Shown: piece by piece, positions 21,366-34,208 of the stretch
Numbering within the stretch: position 1 is the stretch's first letter
How the letters are laid out: each line of letters starts with the position of its first letter
NCBI GenBank assembly: GCA_023375675.1
Contig: JALQBC010000039.1
Span: forward strand, 62,001-126,000
Reading direction: 5' to 3'
Length of the DNA: 64,000 nucleotides
From: Cytospora piceicola
Taxonomy: Eukaryota; Ascomycota; Sordariomycetes; Diaporthales; Cytosporaceae
Position numbers and translations under genes: made by a program
Notes under the pieces: model-generated
The model's database searches: none
What the model was told of the DNA's origin: nothing
The model's input: only the letters and a program-made list of their open reading frames with translations

Positions 21366-23933
21366 TTACAGTTCCGTCCGCTCTGCCCAGCTCTGAATAA
21401 TGCCCTCCAGCGTAGGATCGTACTGCTTGACCGTGACCTTACCCGTAGCCTCGTCGAGGTACGTGTTGGCCTGGACGAAGACCTTGCGCGGCTGCGTGTT
21501 AGCAACGACGACCTGGCGAACCTTGGTGCCCCAGTACTCGAGACCCACGGCCGACATCTCCTCAGCAAAGAACTTGACGCCGTTCTCGACGTCCGCGGTG
21601 GCTTTGTAGATGTGGATCTTCTGGAGGAAGTCACCGACGGCTGGAGAGGATGTTAGCGCTGACTGTTTCCATGTAATATCGACAAGACGGAGTTCAAAGC
21701 CACCACACCCATCGGGCAAAAGATAGAGGGTGGTCCTCTAGGCTCCGGGTGTGGGAGGAATACTACTAACCTTGTCGACCCTTGGTCAGAATCAAGTTTC
21801 GATCCAACTTGATTGTCAGATCAGACAGATCATCCTTCTTATACTCCAATTTGCAGAAGTCCTCGCCGGCCATCAAGAAGCTCTTCAGGATGGCGAATCG
21901 AGCCTGACAGTGCGGCTGTCCCCACTTCTGGCTCTTGGGGTCCCAAAACTCAAGCGACGCGAGTCCCGCACGAGCCATAGACAGGTATGAAGCGTACAGC
22001 AGGTCGCCTGCCTCGCTGTTTATGTCCTCAGACCCGTCACCGAAGCCGAAGATCTTCAGGACGGGGAACTCGCAGCTCAGGTACATCGCAACGAGCTCGG
22101 CTCGGCACTCTTCGTATGCACCAGCAAGGCCGCCGAACACTGAGCCCCAAGTCTGGCCGGGCTTGTACCAGGAGGTCACGGGCTTGCCCGTGAGCGGGGA
22201 AATAGGTGGGTTGGCCTTGTCGAAGTTGAAGACGCCAGGCGCAGATTCACTGAGAAGCTTACCACAACCGTGACCAGTCTACAGGAGGAAGTCAGTTCTC
22301 CATCTCCCTGAACTAATTATTGTGAGAGGAGTTTGGGTTCATTATCACTCACCAACTCGTGCAAGCCCACTTGGACTTCGAAGGCGCCGTCACGGTACTT
22401 CGTGTATACCTCCATGTCCTCGTCGCGAATGAAAGGAATCTTCTCGTTGGGAGCCTTGGCACCCAGGACATTACCAAGCGAGACGTTCTTGAATCCTTCA
22501 GATTGTCGGATGTCATCGTAGTTGGGGATGTTGATGCCAGCAGGGATACCGGATCCCGCGAAGCTGAGAACCTCAAGGGATGTGAAGTCTGGAGCGAGGA
22601 AGCTGTCCTTCTCAAACTCGGCGCTCCATGGCAAGAGGGGAATCAGTTTGGGTGCAGAAGAGACCAACGCGCCGAAGGCACGAGTTCGCTCCTTGTTCAC
22701 CATAGCTGCAAAGCCCTCCCACTCGCCTCGTACGCCGGCGGGATCACGGTAAGTCTCGATGAATCCGATGTTGCACTCGACGTCTGGACCCTTATCACGG
22801 ATCCAGTGCCTCTGGCTGTCCTTGAAGGCCTGCAAAGACCCGTTATCAAACGACTTGGCGTACTCAGTATGCATCTTCTGTTGGTCATCGTTATCGGCAT
22901 TATCGGCGGCCTTGGAGATGTTCTTCGTGATAAGGGCCATCTCCTTGGCGTGGTCACCATAGACCAGTCTGATAGTCTTTCCGGCCAATGTGCCATCGTC
23001 AACCTTGAACTCTGTCTCCTTGCCAACGTCACCACCTTCACTAGGTACGCTGGTTTGAGCAGACGCGATGAGGATCTCAAAGACATCGCCAGCCTTCTTC
23101 AACAGCCGGGTGTTCTCAGGGAGAAGTCCCTTCTTCTCCATCCAGCTAGCAACGGCGGCGACCTCAGCCTTGGTGACATCAGGAGACTCTGGGTAGTAAG
23201 TCGTCAGATGGCCCTCGTCAGGGTAACCCAGGTGCATCAACGCGGAGCTGCTGGCTGAGAACATTCCCCCCTTGGTCGCCTTGTAGAATCCCTCAGCCTC
23301 GGGTGATGTGGCAGCCAGTTTCGCGACGTCGCTCTCCTTGCAACGAGGAATGAACTTGCTGTCTCCGAAGCTCTTGTAGTTGCCTCCATTGCCGAGGAAC
23401 TGGGCGCAGTACTGCAGGAAGGAAGTCACATCTTCCTCTGCGACGCCGGCCTTCTGGCCGAGGGCCTTCCAGTCTCCATTGCTGCTCTTGTGCAGAGAAA
23501 TGATGAAGTCGAAGATGGGCTCAGACTCGGGAGACACTTGCCTCAGGACGATACGCTGGCCAGCAAAGGAAGCCCTGGTACGGTTGTCAGTGTATGCGCT
23601 TATAGGGTCTCGTGGACGGTTGTTGGGTAAACCATCGGGAAGGACTGGGAATTGAGTGATGGGGCCGTCATGTCATGCCACTCACTTGCTGATATAGTGG
23701 GCGTAACGCTTCTGCTTGTCCGTGAGTGCCTCAAAGTGCTTGGCGATCTCAAGCCTCACGACACTTGGGGGTGAGTCAGCCAAGTAGCTGGAGAGTTCCT
23801 TCGCGTTCATGGTGATGTATCTTGGGCGTGAGACGGATTTGATGGTAGTTGAGGCAGCAGAAGGCTTTGACAAAAGTGGTCTCGAGACAAGTCTACGAGT
23901 TGCTGTCCCAGCAGAGAGGGGAAGACGATACAT
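21366..23933 (-). CDS. DPP3: Dipeptidyl peptidase III (zinc metallopeptidase M49)
   Basis: Cleaves dipeptides from the N terminus of oligopeptides. Four exons: 23686-23933, 22353-23574, 21771-22278 and 21366-21640, joining to 750 aa from the first ATG. The M49 zinc motif is HELTGH (residues 488-493, family HExxGH), and the second zinc-ligand motif EECRAE lies at 546-551. Other family blocks are GGMFSASSSALMHLGYP, FIETYRDPAGVRGEWEGF and LASLEFWDPKSQKWGQ. The zinc motif is split by an intron (22279-22352) between HEL and TGH. Two in-frame ATGs are possible. The first (23933) adds 41 residues rich in Arg/Ser/Leu (MYRLPLSAGTATRRL...), a plausible mitochondrial presequence. The second (23810) gives a 709-aa protein, the usual cytosolic length. 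Both forms may be made. Confidence 0.95.
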
Positions 23934-24821
23934 TAACAGTATCAAGGGTCTCCTCTATATCAGCAGATTAGGTACCGTATAAGCCCACTGGATGCCGTCG
24001 TGCCTGCCCAAAGAATGCTTAGTTCCTGGAAAGTGCATACGCCAGAGCCCCGTGTGCATACCTCAGAGGGCAGGTTCCCCTCAGCTTGGAACGTTAGCCC
24101 CCAAAGTGTCCCAGGGTTCCGCTTGTTAGGGTTTTACCTGCCGCTATCAAGCGGTTCGAATAGGAACCTCATTGACATGATCATAACAGGAAGGAAAGCC
24201 ATCGAACAGTCATATCAGATACCGACAACATATCATATCGCACATAGAGGGTATCTGGCATCAACAGCGATTGGCAGGAAGCTATCCATGCACCTAAACA
24301 CACAGACAGTAGGACTCAGTCAGTGAGATAATCTTCGCATGTGGCTGATAAACTTGTTTGTGTTAACGAAGCATTGCTCCGTAAGCTGAAGACTACCTAG
24401 GTACCTGGGTAAAATCCAAACGTCTTCCGCTAGCTGGAAATAGACAATTCCAGAGTCGTTGCAATGTTTCACATGAGCAAGAAGACCTGTTGTGGACGGT
24501 CCGAGGTGATGTAGCATCTAAACAGAATCTGGGGAAGCGGCTGAAGATTGGCAGCCGCAGGGTGTCGCGGCCCTGACGCATTGACACGACAGGGGGTGAC
24601 GAGCACCCCAGCGATTGGAGGGGCAGTAGAGGGGGGCACCTGGGGCATCCCGTAACGTCGGTGTACCTAACATCAACCTTGGAACAAACAGCCAGGCACC
24701 ACGACATCGAAAGCTCCAGACCCCCGAGAACCCAACTCTCATAAGCTATCCAACATCTTCCGCCGCACGCCCAATCCCGTCCCCGAATTGCCCAACCAGA
24801 ACTAGGAAACCAGAATCCAAG
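23934..24821. promoter_or_regulatory. Divergent region between DPP3 and CAP2
   Basis: 888 bp between the two start codons with no gene. One palindrome TACCTAGGTA lies at 24394-24403. It holds the promoters of both genes. Confidence 0.5.
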
Positions 24822-25970
24822 ATGTCGTCGGCAGATCCCTTCGACTCGGCGCTGTAAGCCCAGCTCTGCTACCACCATAGCTTACCCCTGACTCCCTCCC
24901 CGAAGCTAACTGCTTCCCCCTTCCCCATAGTGACCTCCTGCGCCGCCTCAACCCAAAACACACCCAGCGAAACCTCGACTACATCATCCGCCTCGCCCCC
25001 GACCTCACCGAAGACCTCCTCTCCTCCGTCGACCAGCCCCTCGTCGTCAAGCTGTGCAAGCAGTCCGGCCGCGACTACCTGCTCTGCGACTACAACCGCG
25101 ACGGCGACTCGTACCGGTCCCCCTGGTCCAACCAGTTCGACCCGCCCCTGGACGAGGGCGGCCCGGGCGGCGTCAGCGCGGGGGGCAATGAGGGCGCCGG
25201 CGAGGGCGCCGTGCCCGGCGAGAGGGTGAGGAAGATGGAGGTCAAGGCCAACGAGGCCTTCGACGTCTACCGCGAGCTGTACTACGAGGGTGGTGTGTCG
25301 AGTGTGTACCTGTGGAACCTGGATGACGGCTTCGCTGGTGTGGTGTTATTAAAGAAATGTGAGTTCTCCTGTTCATATGAGCACCCGTGGGCAAGAAAGA
25401 AGAAAGAAAAAGGGAAGGTCCCAGGGGAAACCGAGGGGAAATCGGTTATAAGCGAGGGGCGTCGTTCTCGCGTGCCAAGGGGTTCCTTCTTCCCTGCTGA
25501 GACTTGCTCGCTTCTCATGTCTTTCCCTACCGATATTGCAATCCGAACACCCGGCTGACATGTCTCAACCCGCAGCATCCCCGTCCGGCGGCAGCAGCAC
25601 CGGCGTCTGGGACTCGATCCACGTCTTCGAGGCTTCCGAGCGGGGGCGCACCACCAGCTACAGGATGACATCCACGGTGATGCTCAGCCTCGCGGCCAGC
25701 TCGAACGCCGCGCTGGGCGAGCTGGACCTGAGCGGCAACATGACGCGGCAGATCGAGCAGGAGCTGCCCGTCGAGAGCGACGAGAGCCACATCGCCAACA
25801 TCGGGCGGCTGGTCGAGGACATGGAGCTCAAGATGCGCAACCTGCTGCAGGAGGTGTACTTTGGCAAGGCCAAGGACGTCGTGGGCGACCTGAGGAGTGT
25901 GGGCAGCCTGAGCGAGGGCCAGAAGGACAGGGACGCGCAGAGGGAGATTATCGGGAGCATGAACAGGTAA
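24822..25970 (+). CDS. CAP2: F-actin capping protein subunit beta
   Basis: Forms a heterodimer with the alpha subunit and caps barbed ends of actin filaments at cortical patches. Three exons: 24822-24853, 24931-25358 and 25576-25970, joining in frame to 284 aa (yeast Cap2 is 287). Typical blocks are [80 protein letters not shown], the [10 protein letters not shown] block, and the C-terminal [36 protein letters not shown] Gly/Glu-rich insert of about 25 residues after FDPPLDEGG is a fungal loop extension. Introns have donors GTAAGC and GTGAGT; the second is 217 nt. The first exon is only 32 nt. Confidence 0.96.
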
Positions 25971-26405
25971 CCGGTGTCTGACACGACATGAGAGGAGGCC
26001 CTGTGTCTGGCCCGTTCCTGATTGGTGGGTTGGGTCCTATGGCATCATGTTTGACTACAGGATCTGCCTAAGCTGTTTGGACTTGCATGCACATGGAAAG
26101 GCAGGTCATGCATTGTGTTTTTGTCACACGGAGATGAGCGATAGACGATGAGACGGCGTTCGTGCAACCTTGGTGTTTCGACTTCATTACGACTGGCATC
26201 CTGGAGTGCGAGGGTACTGTCCCGTCATCAGGCCTAAGCCACAGTTCCTGTTTCTCGGGTGTGCATGTTTGTCACCGTCCGTGTGGCCGCCGCGGGTAGT
26301 AAAACCGCGGACTAGGAAGATTGCATCTTCTGTAGGATGGCCGGTGGCCGGATGACTTGCATGCAGCCGCTGTGACGCTCGGTGATTGCAACAGTGCTTA
26401 AATGC

Positions 26406-27110
26406 TTATCTCTTGCAGCTGAAGGAACGAAAACTGAAATCCTTCCAACGTTCCATTTGCTTTTGCGCCAACGAAACTACAGTGGCACATAGTAGTAAAT
26501 GATGAAACTTGATAGAAGACCCTGGCCTCGGCCCAAGCCGTGATTCAAGATGCAGGGTGATGCCAGCTGTGATGAGCAAAGTGCTCAATGACCTCAACTT
26601 CTGTCGCCACTGCTTCCGAAACGGCCGAGTCCCCTGTTTTGAACAGTCAAAAGATGGCTGTGATCTCGTGTCTTGCATACTTCGGGCTGCCCGATCCAAC
26701 ATATACTGCTGCCAACATGGAATGAGGACTTGACGGAGGCACGGCGAGGCCGGAGTATCGGCTCGTTTGGTCCGCCTCGCAGGGCTGATTTCCTTGCCTG
26801 TAATCCTCCCCGGTCGAAGTAGCCGAAGGTTAATCCAGCTGTTGAGTGAGACCAAAGGTTGATGATGTAAAGGCACCCAACCCAAGCTGTCGTCGGCTAC
26901 TATCCGTCGAGGCTCAGGGCTCAGGTTGATCGCCTCAGCACGAACCATGATCCGCTTCAGACAGCAGAAGATGATCCCAGCTACCTGGTCCCTGAGTCTT
27001 ATATCTCGCGGCTGAAAAGTAAGCACCCATCGCCAAGACCGCCAGGCCTGCTTGAATCCTCTCTTCGGCAGATCTTTGGCTAGGCAGATAACATCAAAAA
27101 GAATTTTCAT
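26406..27110 (-). CDS. Orphan open reading frame, 234 aa, doubtful
   Basis: Unrecognised. From the ATG at 27110 the frame runs 234 codons without a stop, long for non-coding DNA of this composition. Composition is rich in Arg, Ser and Leu with many Cys and Trp. I see no domain, signal peptide or clear helix pattern, and codon use does not look strongly selected. Nothing nearby suggests a role. It may be chance, a lineage-specific gene, or a gene remnant. Confidence 0.2.
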   Translation of the reverse strand: MKILFDVICLAKDLPKRGFKQAWRSWRWVLTFQPRDIRLRDQVAGIIFCCLKRIMVRAEAINLSPEPRRIVADDSLGWVPLHHQPLVSLNSWINLRLLRPGRITGKEISPARRTKRADTPASPCLRQVLIPCWQQYMLDRAARSMQDTRSQPSFDCSKQGTRPFRKQWRQKLRSLSTLLITAGITLHLESRLGPRPGSSIKFHHLLLCATVVSLAQKQMERWKDFSFRSFSCKR

Positions 27111-29435
27111 GATTTTTTGAAATGAGAGGACCGCCAAAACCCACGATGAGTATATCCCCTCTCATGGTTGCTCGGTGAGCCCGACGGTTTCCTCTCCCTC
27201 GACCTGGTGCACACGTGCGTCAAGGTGGCCTTCAATGCGGCCATCGTTGACCGCCATGGGTAAGAATACGACTGGCGCGGTACCTCCTACGGCTGGAAAG
27301 GGCCCCATGACCGGAGAGGTGATGCGAATGCCAATGGAGGATGGACACGTCGTCGTTCGATGTACATATCGGGGAGCCCTTTTTCCTGCACACTTTTCAG
27401 CCGGCGTGTACATGGCAGACGAGACAGGAGAGGAAGGAACCTTAGAAAGAAGTGAAGAAGGAAAGCCCTTTGCCGTTTGCGGGTGTTCCTTTGACGTAGG
27501 TGTAATTTCGTAACGCCTTCCAGAATCTGGACATCAAAATGTGCAGATCTAGCGTCTTGGTTCTGGGCTCGGATGGATTCGAAGGTCTCTCTCTACTGCA
27601 GACTTCTGCAAGGGAAATTGGACGGTGGACGACCTCCTGCATGGAGAAATTTGCACACACATGAAAGCCCGGTGATAATGATCCATTTGCGGCTCACTCG
27701 TCGCCGGTGGGAATGTCGGTGACGCTGCTCGGATCAGCAAATCGCAGAATGTCGTCGACGTCGCAAAAATGAATGAAGGGGCCGCGTCGGAACCTTCTTG
27801 GAACCCTTGGAAACTTGAACCTTCTCACACCGGATCTCCCAGATCCCATCATGTCTCGTGTCGTGGACGAGGCGCCTGGGCGCCCTGTGGTGTTACGGTG
27901 AGTTTGAGATGTCCAGAAATCATCCGATGGATAGGATTGATCATCGGAAAACTACGGGCTCAGCCACTATGTGTCTCAAGTGAACGCCCCCCACCCTCCA
28001 GAATTGTGGACGTTGAGACTGTGATGGGTTATCCAGCCAGAGCCAGATCTATACTAGTAGATGGCAAGATGTGTGATGGCAGGATGATGGAAGGATGGTT
28101 GTATTGAAGAGGGGGCCAGTGAGGAATCGCATATTTGACACTGACACTGGGCATGCAAGTCCATTTCGAGTAACGTCGTCGAAGCCTTCTAGAAGGCCTT
28201 CCGAGAACGGACCGGCCCTCTGTAACAAGCCAAGATTACGGCGGAGACGGTCGCTCCTCTGGTTGTACGGATTACCCCTGATGAGCGTGTGAACGTGGCA
28301 GCTAGCGGCTGCTACGCGCAGCTGGCGCACACAACAACTGCTCTTTTCTCTCTCTTTCCCTCTTTCCCACTCGAAGCATCATCCATGGATGATTCCGGGT
28401 CCCAACGTTCCCTCTTCTCACTAATGCACGCATGCTCCTATGTGCTCCAGGCTCCTACCAGCCTATGCGGTCCTGAAACTTGTGGATGTTTACCAACGGA
28501 TGCGCCGCTGACCAACGGCCGTGGTATCAAGGTTCCCATCCGATGCGCTGGGTGGAGGTTCCTACATATATAGTGTACTCCGTACTCCATACCTACCTAC
28601 CTACTTACTTCAGTAGGTAGGTACCTGCTTAAGTACATATCTACCCAGGTATACCATGTATGTACATTCCATCTCTGCGATTGCAGATTCTCTCGGTGTC
28701 GCAACCATGTCCCAATCTGCACACGTTGGGGTCTCAGGTGCTATGCTCCGTATCACGACTCACGAGACGGAGATTTCCATGTTTTGCGGGCCCCCATTCT
28801 GGTCATGCACACTATGTAAGGGGCGTCGTGCCAATTTATCTCGAGTTACGCCAAAAGGTAAATCATCATCCCAACCGGCAGGGACACCCACAAGGGCTTG
28901 TTTTGGGCTGATGTTGTGGTTGGAGTTAGTCCTTGGATCTCTGTCGTGGCTTGACGACGACGAGGACGACGACAAGGACGACGACGTGCATGGTCAAATC
29001 AAAAACCCCAAAATGTCGTCTGCTTGTGGTCATATCTCATAATTCCGATGGGGACCTCGAGAAGCAACCATCGTCCGGAAGTGGAAACCCCATTGTATCA
29101 CACAAGCATTGGGCCTTAAAGAGATTGGGGCTCCGTAAGAGTGGGAGAGGCACATTGTCGTAGCGTCCTAGTCGAGGAAGCTCCGACTAAGGTCTGCCTC
29201 AATACTGAGCCTCCTCTCATGCAGGAGAAGGTTTTGTTTGCCCTCTTTTTTTCTTCTTTTTTGTTTTGCTTCCGACCGTGTCAGAGTTGTGCATGCACCT
29301 GCGCCGCGATGGTCCATTGTGATGTGAGACTTTAGATACCCGGATGGTCTACGGTACCTAGTCGGACCTGACGAACACCAAAACACCTAAGACCTGGTGG
29401 ACACTTGCGAGTGACTACTTATTCAAGTAGGTATC

Positions 29436-30040
29436 TACCTAGGTACTGTAGACTACCCAGTACTGGACTTACTGACTAGTATGTACCGAGGTATATACCG
29501 AGGTGTGGACGTGGGAGGTACTGCCAGCGCCAACGGACAAGGGGGGGTACCTACTAAGTACCTAGGTAGGTTTATGTACATACCTAGGTGGGCACCGTAG
29601 TTGGCAGGGCAGTTCGGACCGTGTGTCAACCAAACATCCAAACAACCAGTCCGGTCCAGTCCAGCCAGCCTGTCAGTCCATCGAGCTGGTTACCTAGGGT
29701 ACCTAGGTAGGTATCGCCTGGGGCCGTCCACCTGTATTGAGAAGATCGATCCATGGATGTTTTGTTCTGTACCATGGAAGGTATACATAGTACATACCTA
29801 GGTATTCTACAGACAGGCAATGTACCGTGGTAGTAGCAGTAATATCTGTAGGGGTCCCGTGAATTGCATTTAATAGGAGGTTCCACTTACACCCGCCCGC
29901 CGTCATTTCAGGCTTCAGCTGCTTTCAGCATCGTCCATCCCAGTTCGCGTCGTTGCACTTACAAAACTGACAGAACGGGACGACACATCTTGCCACCTTT
30001 TCTGCGGCCTTGCTAATTTACTCGCCTAGGTACCTAGGTA
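29436..30040. repeat. Cluster of TACCTAGGTA palindromes and variants
   Basis: Exact TACCTAGGTA copies lie at about 29436, 29559, 29700, 29795 and 30031, with one-base variants between them (TACCTAGGTG at 29581, TACCGAGGTA near 29483 and 29496). The sequence between copies is not conserved. Confidence 0.8.
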
Positions 30041-30894
30041 GACCTTTGGACCCTTTATTTACAATCTCCCTTCAGATCCATTGAAAAGGGAAATAAACAC
30101 GCGCGGCATCGTCTCTCCGAAGTCGGGTTTGTCTTTCTTCCTGTCAGCAGTTGCTTCATCAACCAAAGATCAATTATTCAAAATCAATCCTCCAGAATTG
30201 CCTGCCCCAGTTAAAAACCCACACACCTTGACTCTCTAAACCACCCCCCCCCCGGCTACATTGTTGCTGCCAGCAAAGATCTGAATTGAACAGCCCGAAA
30301 GACCGCTCTGCTCTCAGGCCTCGGACTGGGGACTCTGGAGTCTTTCTACCGGATACAACAACCGTGTTTCGCCGCTCCCACGATAGCCTTAATCTCGCGT
30401 ATTTTGGACCTTCTCGGCTGCTTATTACCACAAACCCTTTTTCAAACAAGCCTCTGCCTTCTTGTCTCGACTTAAACTTTCCTCGCCAAACACCCTTTTC
30501 ATCAGCTTTAAAACGATACCAGAGGGAACTGAGGGATCGTCATTGGTCATACCCCTTGTGTGCCCGATATTTGGTCAACGCCCCCGCGAGTCAAAAGGAA
30601 CATTCCCAACCTTGACCGAATAGATCCCGACCCTTGAAGCCCTTTCCCCAGGAGTTACACCGATCTTGAGGTGGAAGAGCCCCGCTCAGGGCACAGGCAT
30701 ACGGATCTGAATCACGCCCCTAGGCCAGGCCAAACCAAAACCTACTACATACTGTATCCCCTCGCTCTCCCTCTGCAACAAAACCACCTGAACCGAGCGT
30801 CTGTTGTTGCGTGTCAGTGTGACTCTCTTTCGAGTCCTTGCGCCGCTTGCCCCTTTTCATAATTCCCCCCCTCTTCCACGTCTATTGATATACA

Positions 30895-32178
30895 ATGGCG
30901 GAGAAGCCCTCAGTGTTAATCATTGGGGGGCTGGGATACATTGGACGCTTCCTGGCCCTCTACATCCACAAGAACAACTTGGCCTCCGAGGTCCGTGTTG
31001 TCGACAAGGTTCTCCCACAGTTGGCATGGCTGGCCCCTGAGTTCGACGAGGCTTGCGCTGGCGAGAAGTTCATGCAGGCCGATGCTGCCAGAGAACGTGA
31101 GCTCTCCCCAATGCCATGATCCCGGCCCGCCCCTCCTGCCAACGTTCCGTACTCTAACCTCATTCCGCGACCACAGAGGCATTAGCTAGGATATTCGACC
31201 GAGCAAATGGCAAGCAGTTCGATTACGTGTTCAACTGCGGCGGCGAGACCCGGTATTCACAGGAGGACGAGGTGTACAAGTTGCGATCATTAGGCCTGTC
31301 CCTGGCCGTCGGAAACGAGGCGGCCAGGCGAGGGGTGAAGGCCTTTATCGAGCTCAGCACAGGCATGGTGTACAAGTCAGACTCTGCGCTGAGCAAAGAG
31401 ACGGACAAGATAAAGCCATGGAGCAAGATCGCCAAGTTCAAGCTCCAGGCCGAGGAGGCCTTGGCAAAGATTGAGGGGTAAGCAATCACCCGTCGTTCGT
31501 GGCTAGGGCGTGCCCTGGATGGTCGGCTAACCTTTCCTCAACCCACCCAGACTCAACCTCGCCATCGTCCGTCTCGCACACGTTTACGGACCCTATGCCT
31601 CGCAGTGGGTGGCAACGGCGCTGTGCATGGCGCGCGTCTACAAATCGCAGGACGAGGAGATGAAATGGCTGTGGACGAAGGACCTCCGGACAAACACGGT
31701 ACACATAGACGACGTCATCCGCGCGCTGTGGTCCATAGCAGAGTGGTATGCGGCCGGAAAGAAGAACTGGGACAATAACACTATGGGCGGGCCCATCCCG
31801 ATCTTCAACGTCGTCGACAAGGGAACCACGACGCAGGGAAGGACAGCTGAGCTCATCGGAGAGATCTTCGGCATCAAGACCGGATTCCAGGGGACACTGA
31901 TCAGCAGCTTCGCCAAGCTCAACATGGAGTCGGTGGTTGAGGATGTGAATGACGAGCTCCTGGGCCCCTGGGCAGACCTCCTTGAGGCGGCGGGGATAAC
32001 AAGACCTGGCCCATTGACGCCCTTCATGGAGATAGAGCTGCTCAAGGATACGGACTTGAGCATGGACGGCAGCAGGCTAGAGAATGTTGTGGGTTTCGAG
32101 TACACAAAACCGAAACTCACCAAGGAGCTGTTGGAGGAAGTGATTGAGAGTTACAAGAAGATGAAATGGTGGCCGTAG
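30895..32178 (+). CDS. Atypical NAD-dependent epimerase/dehydratase-like SDR
   Basis: Extended-type SDR fold, 376 aa. Three exons: 30895-31096, 31177-31477 and 31551-32178, joined in frame with donors GTGAGC and GTAAGC. The N-terminal cofactor motif is GGLGYIG (Gly11, Gly14, Gly17), followed by VRVVDKVLPQ as the beta2 end, FNCGGETRYSQ, IELSTGMVYKS and VRLAHVYGPYA, all in the order of sugar-nucleotide epimerases and 3-beta-HSD-like enzymes. The expected catalytic YxxxK position reads IAKFK, so the tyrosine appears absent although the lysine and following LQAEEAL match. It may therefore be a redox-inactive or altered member. Substrate unknown. A long pyrimidine-rich leader precedes the ATG. Confidence 0.85.
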
Positions 32179-34208
32179 CCATAGCTCATAAATCGGCGCC
32201 GAAGGCATGAGCAATATCTCGACAAGCGGAAAAAGAAGACTACGAAATCCTGGCACCCGAGACAGGACATCACAACCCGCCAACGCAGCCGGCCCCGCGA
32301 CAAGTAACGGGGCCTGGGACAGGCGAGAAGGATGGACGGACAGCTGAGGTCGTGCCATCGAGGCACCACAAGAAAGAGAGGACCCCGCAGGCGACGACCA
32401 AACCTCCACACGTGTTGTATGTCTGTCTCACTGAGGCTTGGCGTTGTTGGTTTGCTGCTCGGGTGGGCAAATGTCTTCTGCGGCTTCTTTCTCTACCCTC
32501 TGTATGTATGTAACATTAGGATATCCGTTTTCCTTTTTGGTCTCCTAACTCCATATTTCGTCGACTGGCATGTCGCACCTGTCCATCAACTTACAAAGGA
32601 GTCGAGGGGAGGGGGGGGGGGAGAAAGAGAGGCTCTGGAAGAGCGTCTCGACGTCATGTGAAGTATATCCCAGGGGGTGGGGGGGTGGAGGAAAGGAAAA
32701 GTCGGCGGATAGCCACGATGGACTCAGTTGGGGGTAATACAGACCAAATATATACAACAAGTCTACTCACAATGAGAGACTGGTGCCACCGATGTGCAGT
32801 GATGCCGCGCGGCCTGCTTCAAGTCATCACGCTTCCTCCTCGCCTTTGCCAATGCCTCTCAGGGGGAAAACAAATGGCGCCTCACCGAAAAGCCCGATTG
32901 GATTATCTGTCATGCGATGCTACGGCGGTGTTATTTGTATCACAGTGCATACATCGCGAAAGCAGGCATATGTAAGTGGTTGATTGGGTATAGGTAGGTC
33001 GACGCCTCAAAATCCTCGGAAGGGTGAGGCGGGGGCCCCGTTCCATGTAAGACACATGGATGTTCTAGATGTCTTCTACAACAGCATGTGCATACCTAGG
33101 TACGTTCCCTGCTTTGTTCTCACATGCATCCTCGGACATGCATACACAAGTGAACCCACCCCCACGGAACACACAGACGGGCGGGCCATGCCACGGAGCT
33201 CTGTGCGCTGGGTAGAGAGTGAAGATGTCCTCCCCTGCCTGGCCTGCCTTGGGAGGGGAAGAGCGAGACTACCCCGGGTCATCAAGCTCCAGGGTGACAT
33301 ATCTACCGGTTTAAGGGAGCTCTTAACGAGTGCCCAGCGGCCGGGACTCACTTCGGTGCGTCGTGATTGGTGATGATGGTGAGGAAGGGATGATGAGCTT
33401 CATGTCTGATTGGGAGGCGGCAGGTGACATCTAGAAACCTTGCAGCAGCTGCCGTGATCCGGCCCAACGAGCGCACTGGGATAGAGCCAGTCATCCGCTC
33501 CCCCCGCTATAATCTATGCCTTCGTTACGGAATAAAGATGCCGCTTTGGTTTGATCGACAGTAATTTTGTGTTTGCCGTACTTGGTTGCTGCCGAAGCGC
33601 GAGATATGGCACCGTGCGTTCGTTTCGGTGAGACGCTGCAGGTGGCGGCAGCACGCGAACAATCTGACTCGGGCTTCAAATATGTACTTAGAGTATGTAC
33701 CTTGGAGAACGCCCCTCCACTGCAGTGACTTACCCACTTGGAGGTGACAAAGTCTATTGTCCCTTCTGGGAACCTTAAAGGTTAAGCAGAGTTCAAGTAG
33801 GCGATATGTTACCGTGCGTAGTGTGTGTCAATGTTGTTCAACTAAGCAAGCGGCCGTGACATGACAAGTGATATGCGACAGTACCTAGGTACATACTCCC
33901 AAACATGCCTGACATGCAAGTCCCCCATCTCTACCAACCCTTGGACATTATCGAACTACTTCATCAACACCGACCTATGTAGTTATCCAACACACCACAT
34001 CTCATCCTAACTTCTACAAATCAACGCCCGTCCGGAGTATTTGAAATAAGATCCAACCGTCACAGGCGTATCGTTGCTATAGGTGAGATAAGCTCAACGC
34101 TTGGACCACTTCAGGGTCACTTACAATGATCCCAGCTCAGGACTTACACAGCACACTTTATCTCAACAGCCTCATCATAACAAAATTATCTGAACAACCC
34201 CGATCATC
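32179..34208. other. Intergenic, about 2.0 kb
   Basis: No gene recognised. It has a guanine run near 32607-32619, palindrome copies at 33093-33102 and 33892-33901, and the promoter of the lipocalin-like gene at its right end. Confidence 0.5.

Larger units (their letters stand above)
25971..30894. other. Gene-poor gap of 4.9 kb
   Basis: No confident gene. It contains one orphan open frame (26406-27110 minus, listed separately), overlapping meaningless frames at 27160-27510, a GAC/GACGAC-rich stretch near 28951-28986, and a dense cluster of TACCTAGGTA and relatives from 28580 to 30040. The last 800 bp before the epimerase-like gene are pyrimidine-rich and look like a long promoter/leader; they include a cytosine run near 30243-30253. 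Confidence 0.5.

Noticed and set aside
24150..24170. GGTTCGAATAG resembling a tRNA B box
   Set aside because: The final bases deviate from the consensus and no cloverleaf fits around it.
25971..30894. Transposon or retroelement remnants in the large gap
   Set aside because: No reverse transcriptase, integrase or transposase motifs and no long terminal or inverted repeats were seen; only short palindromes and simple repeats.
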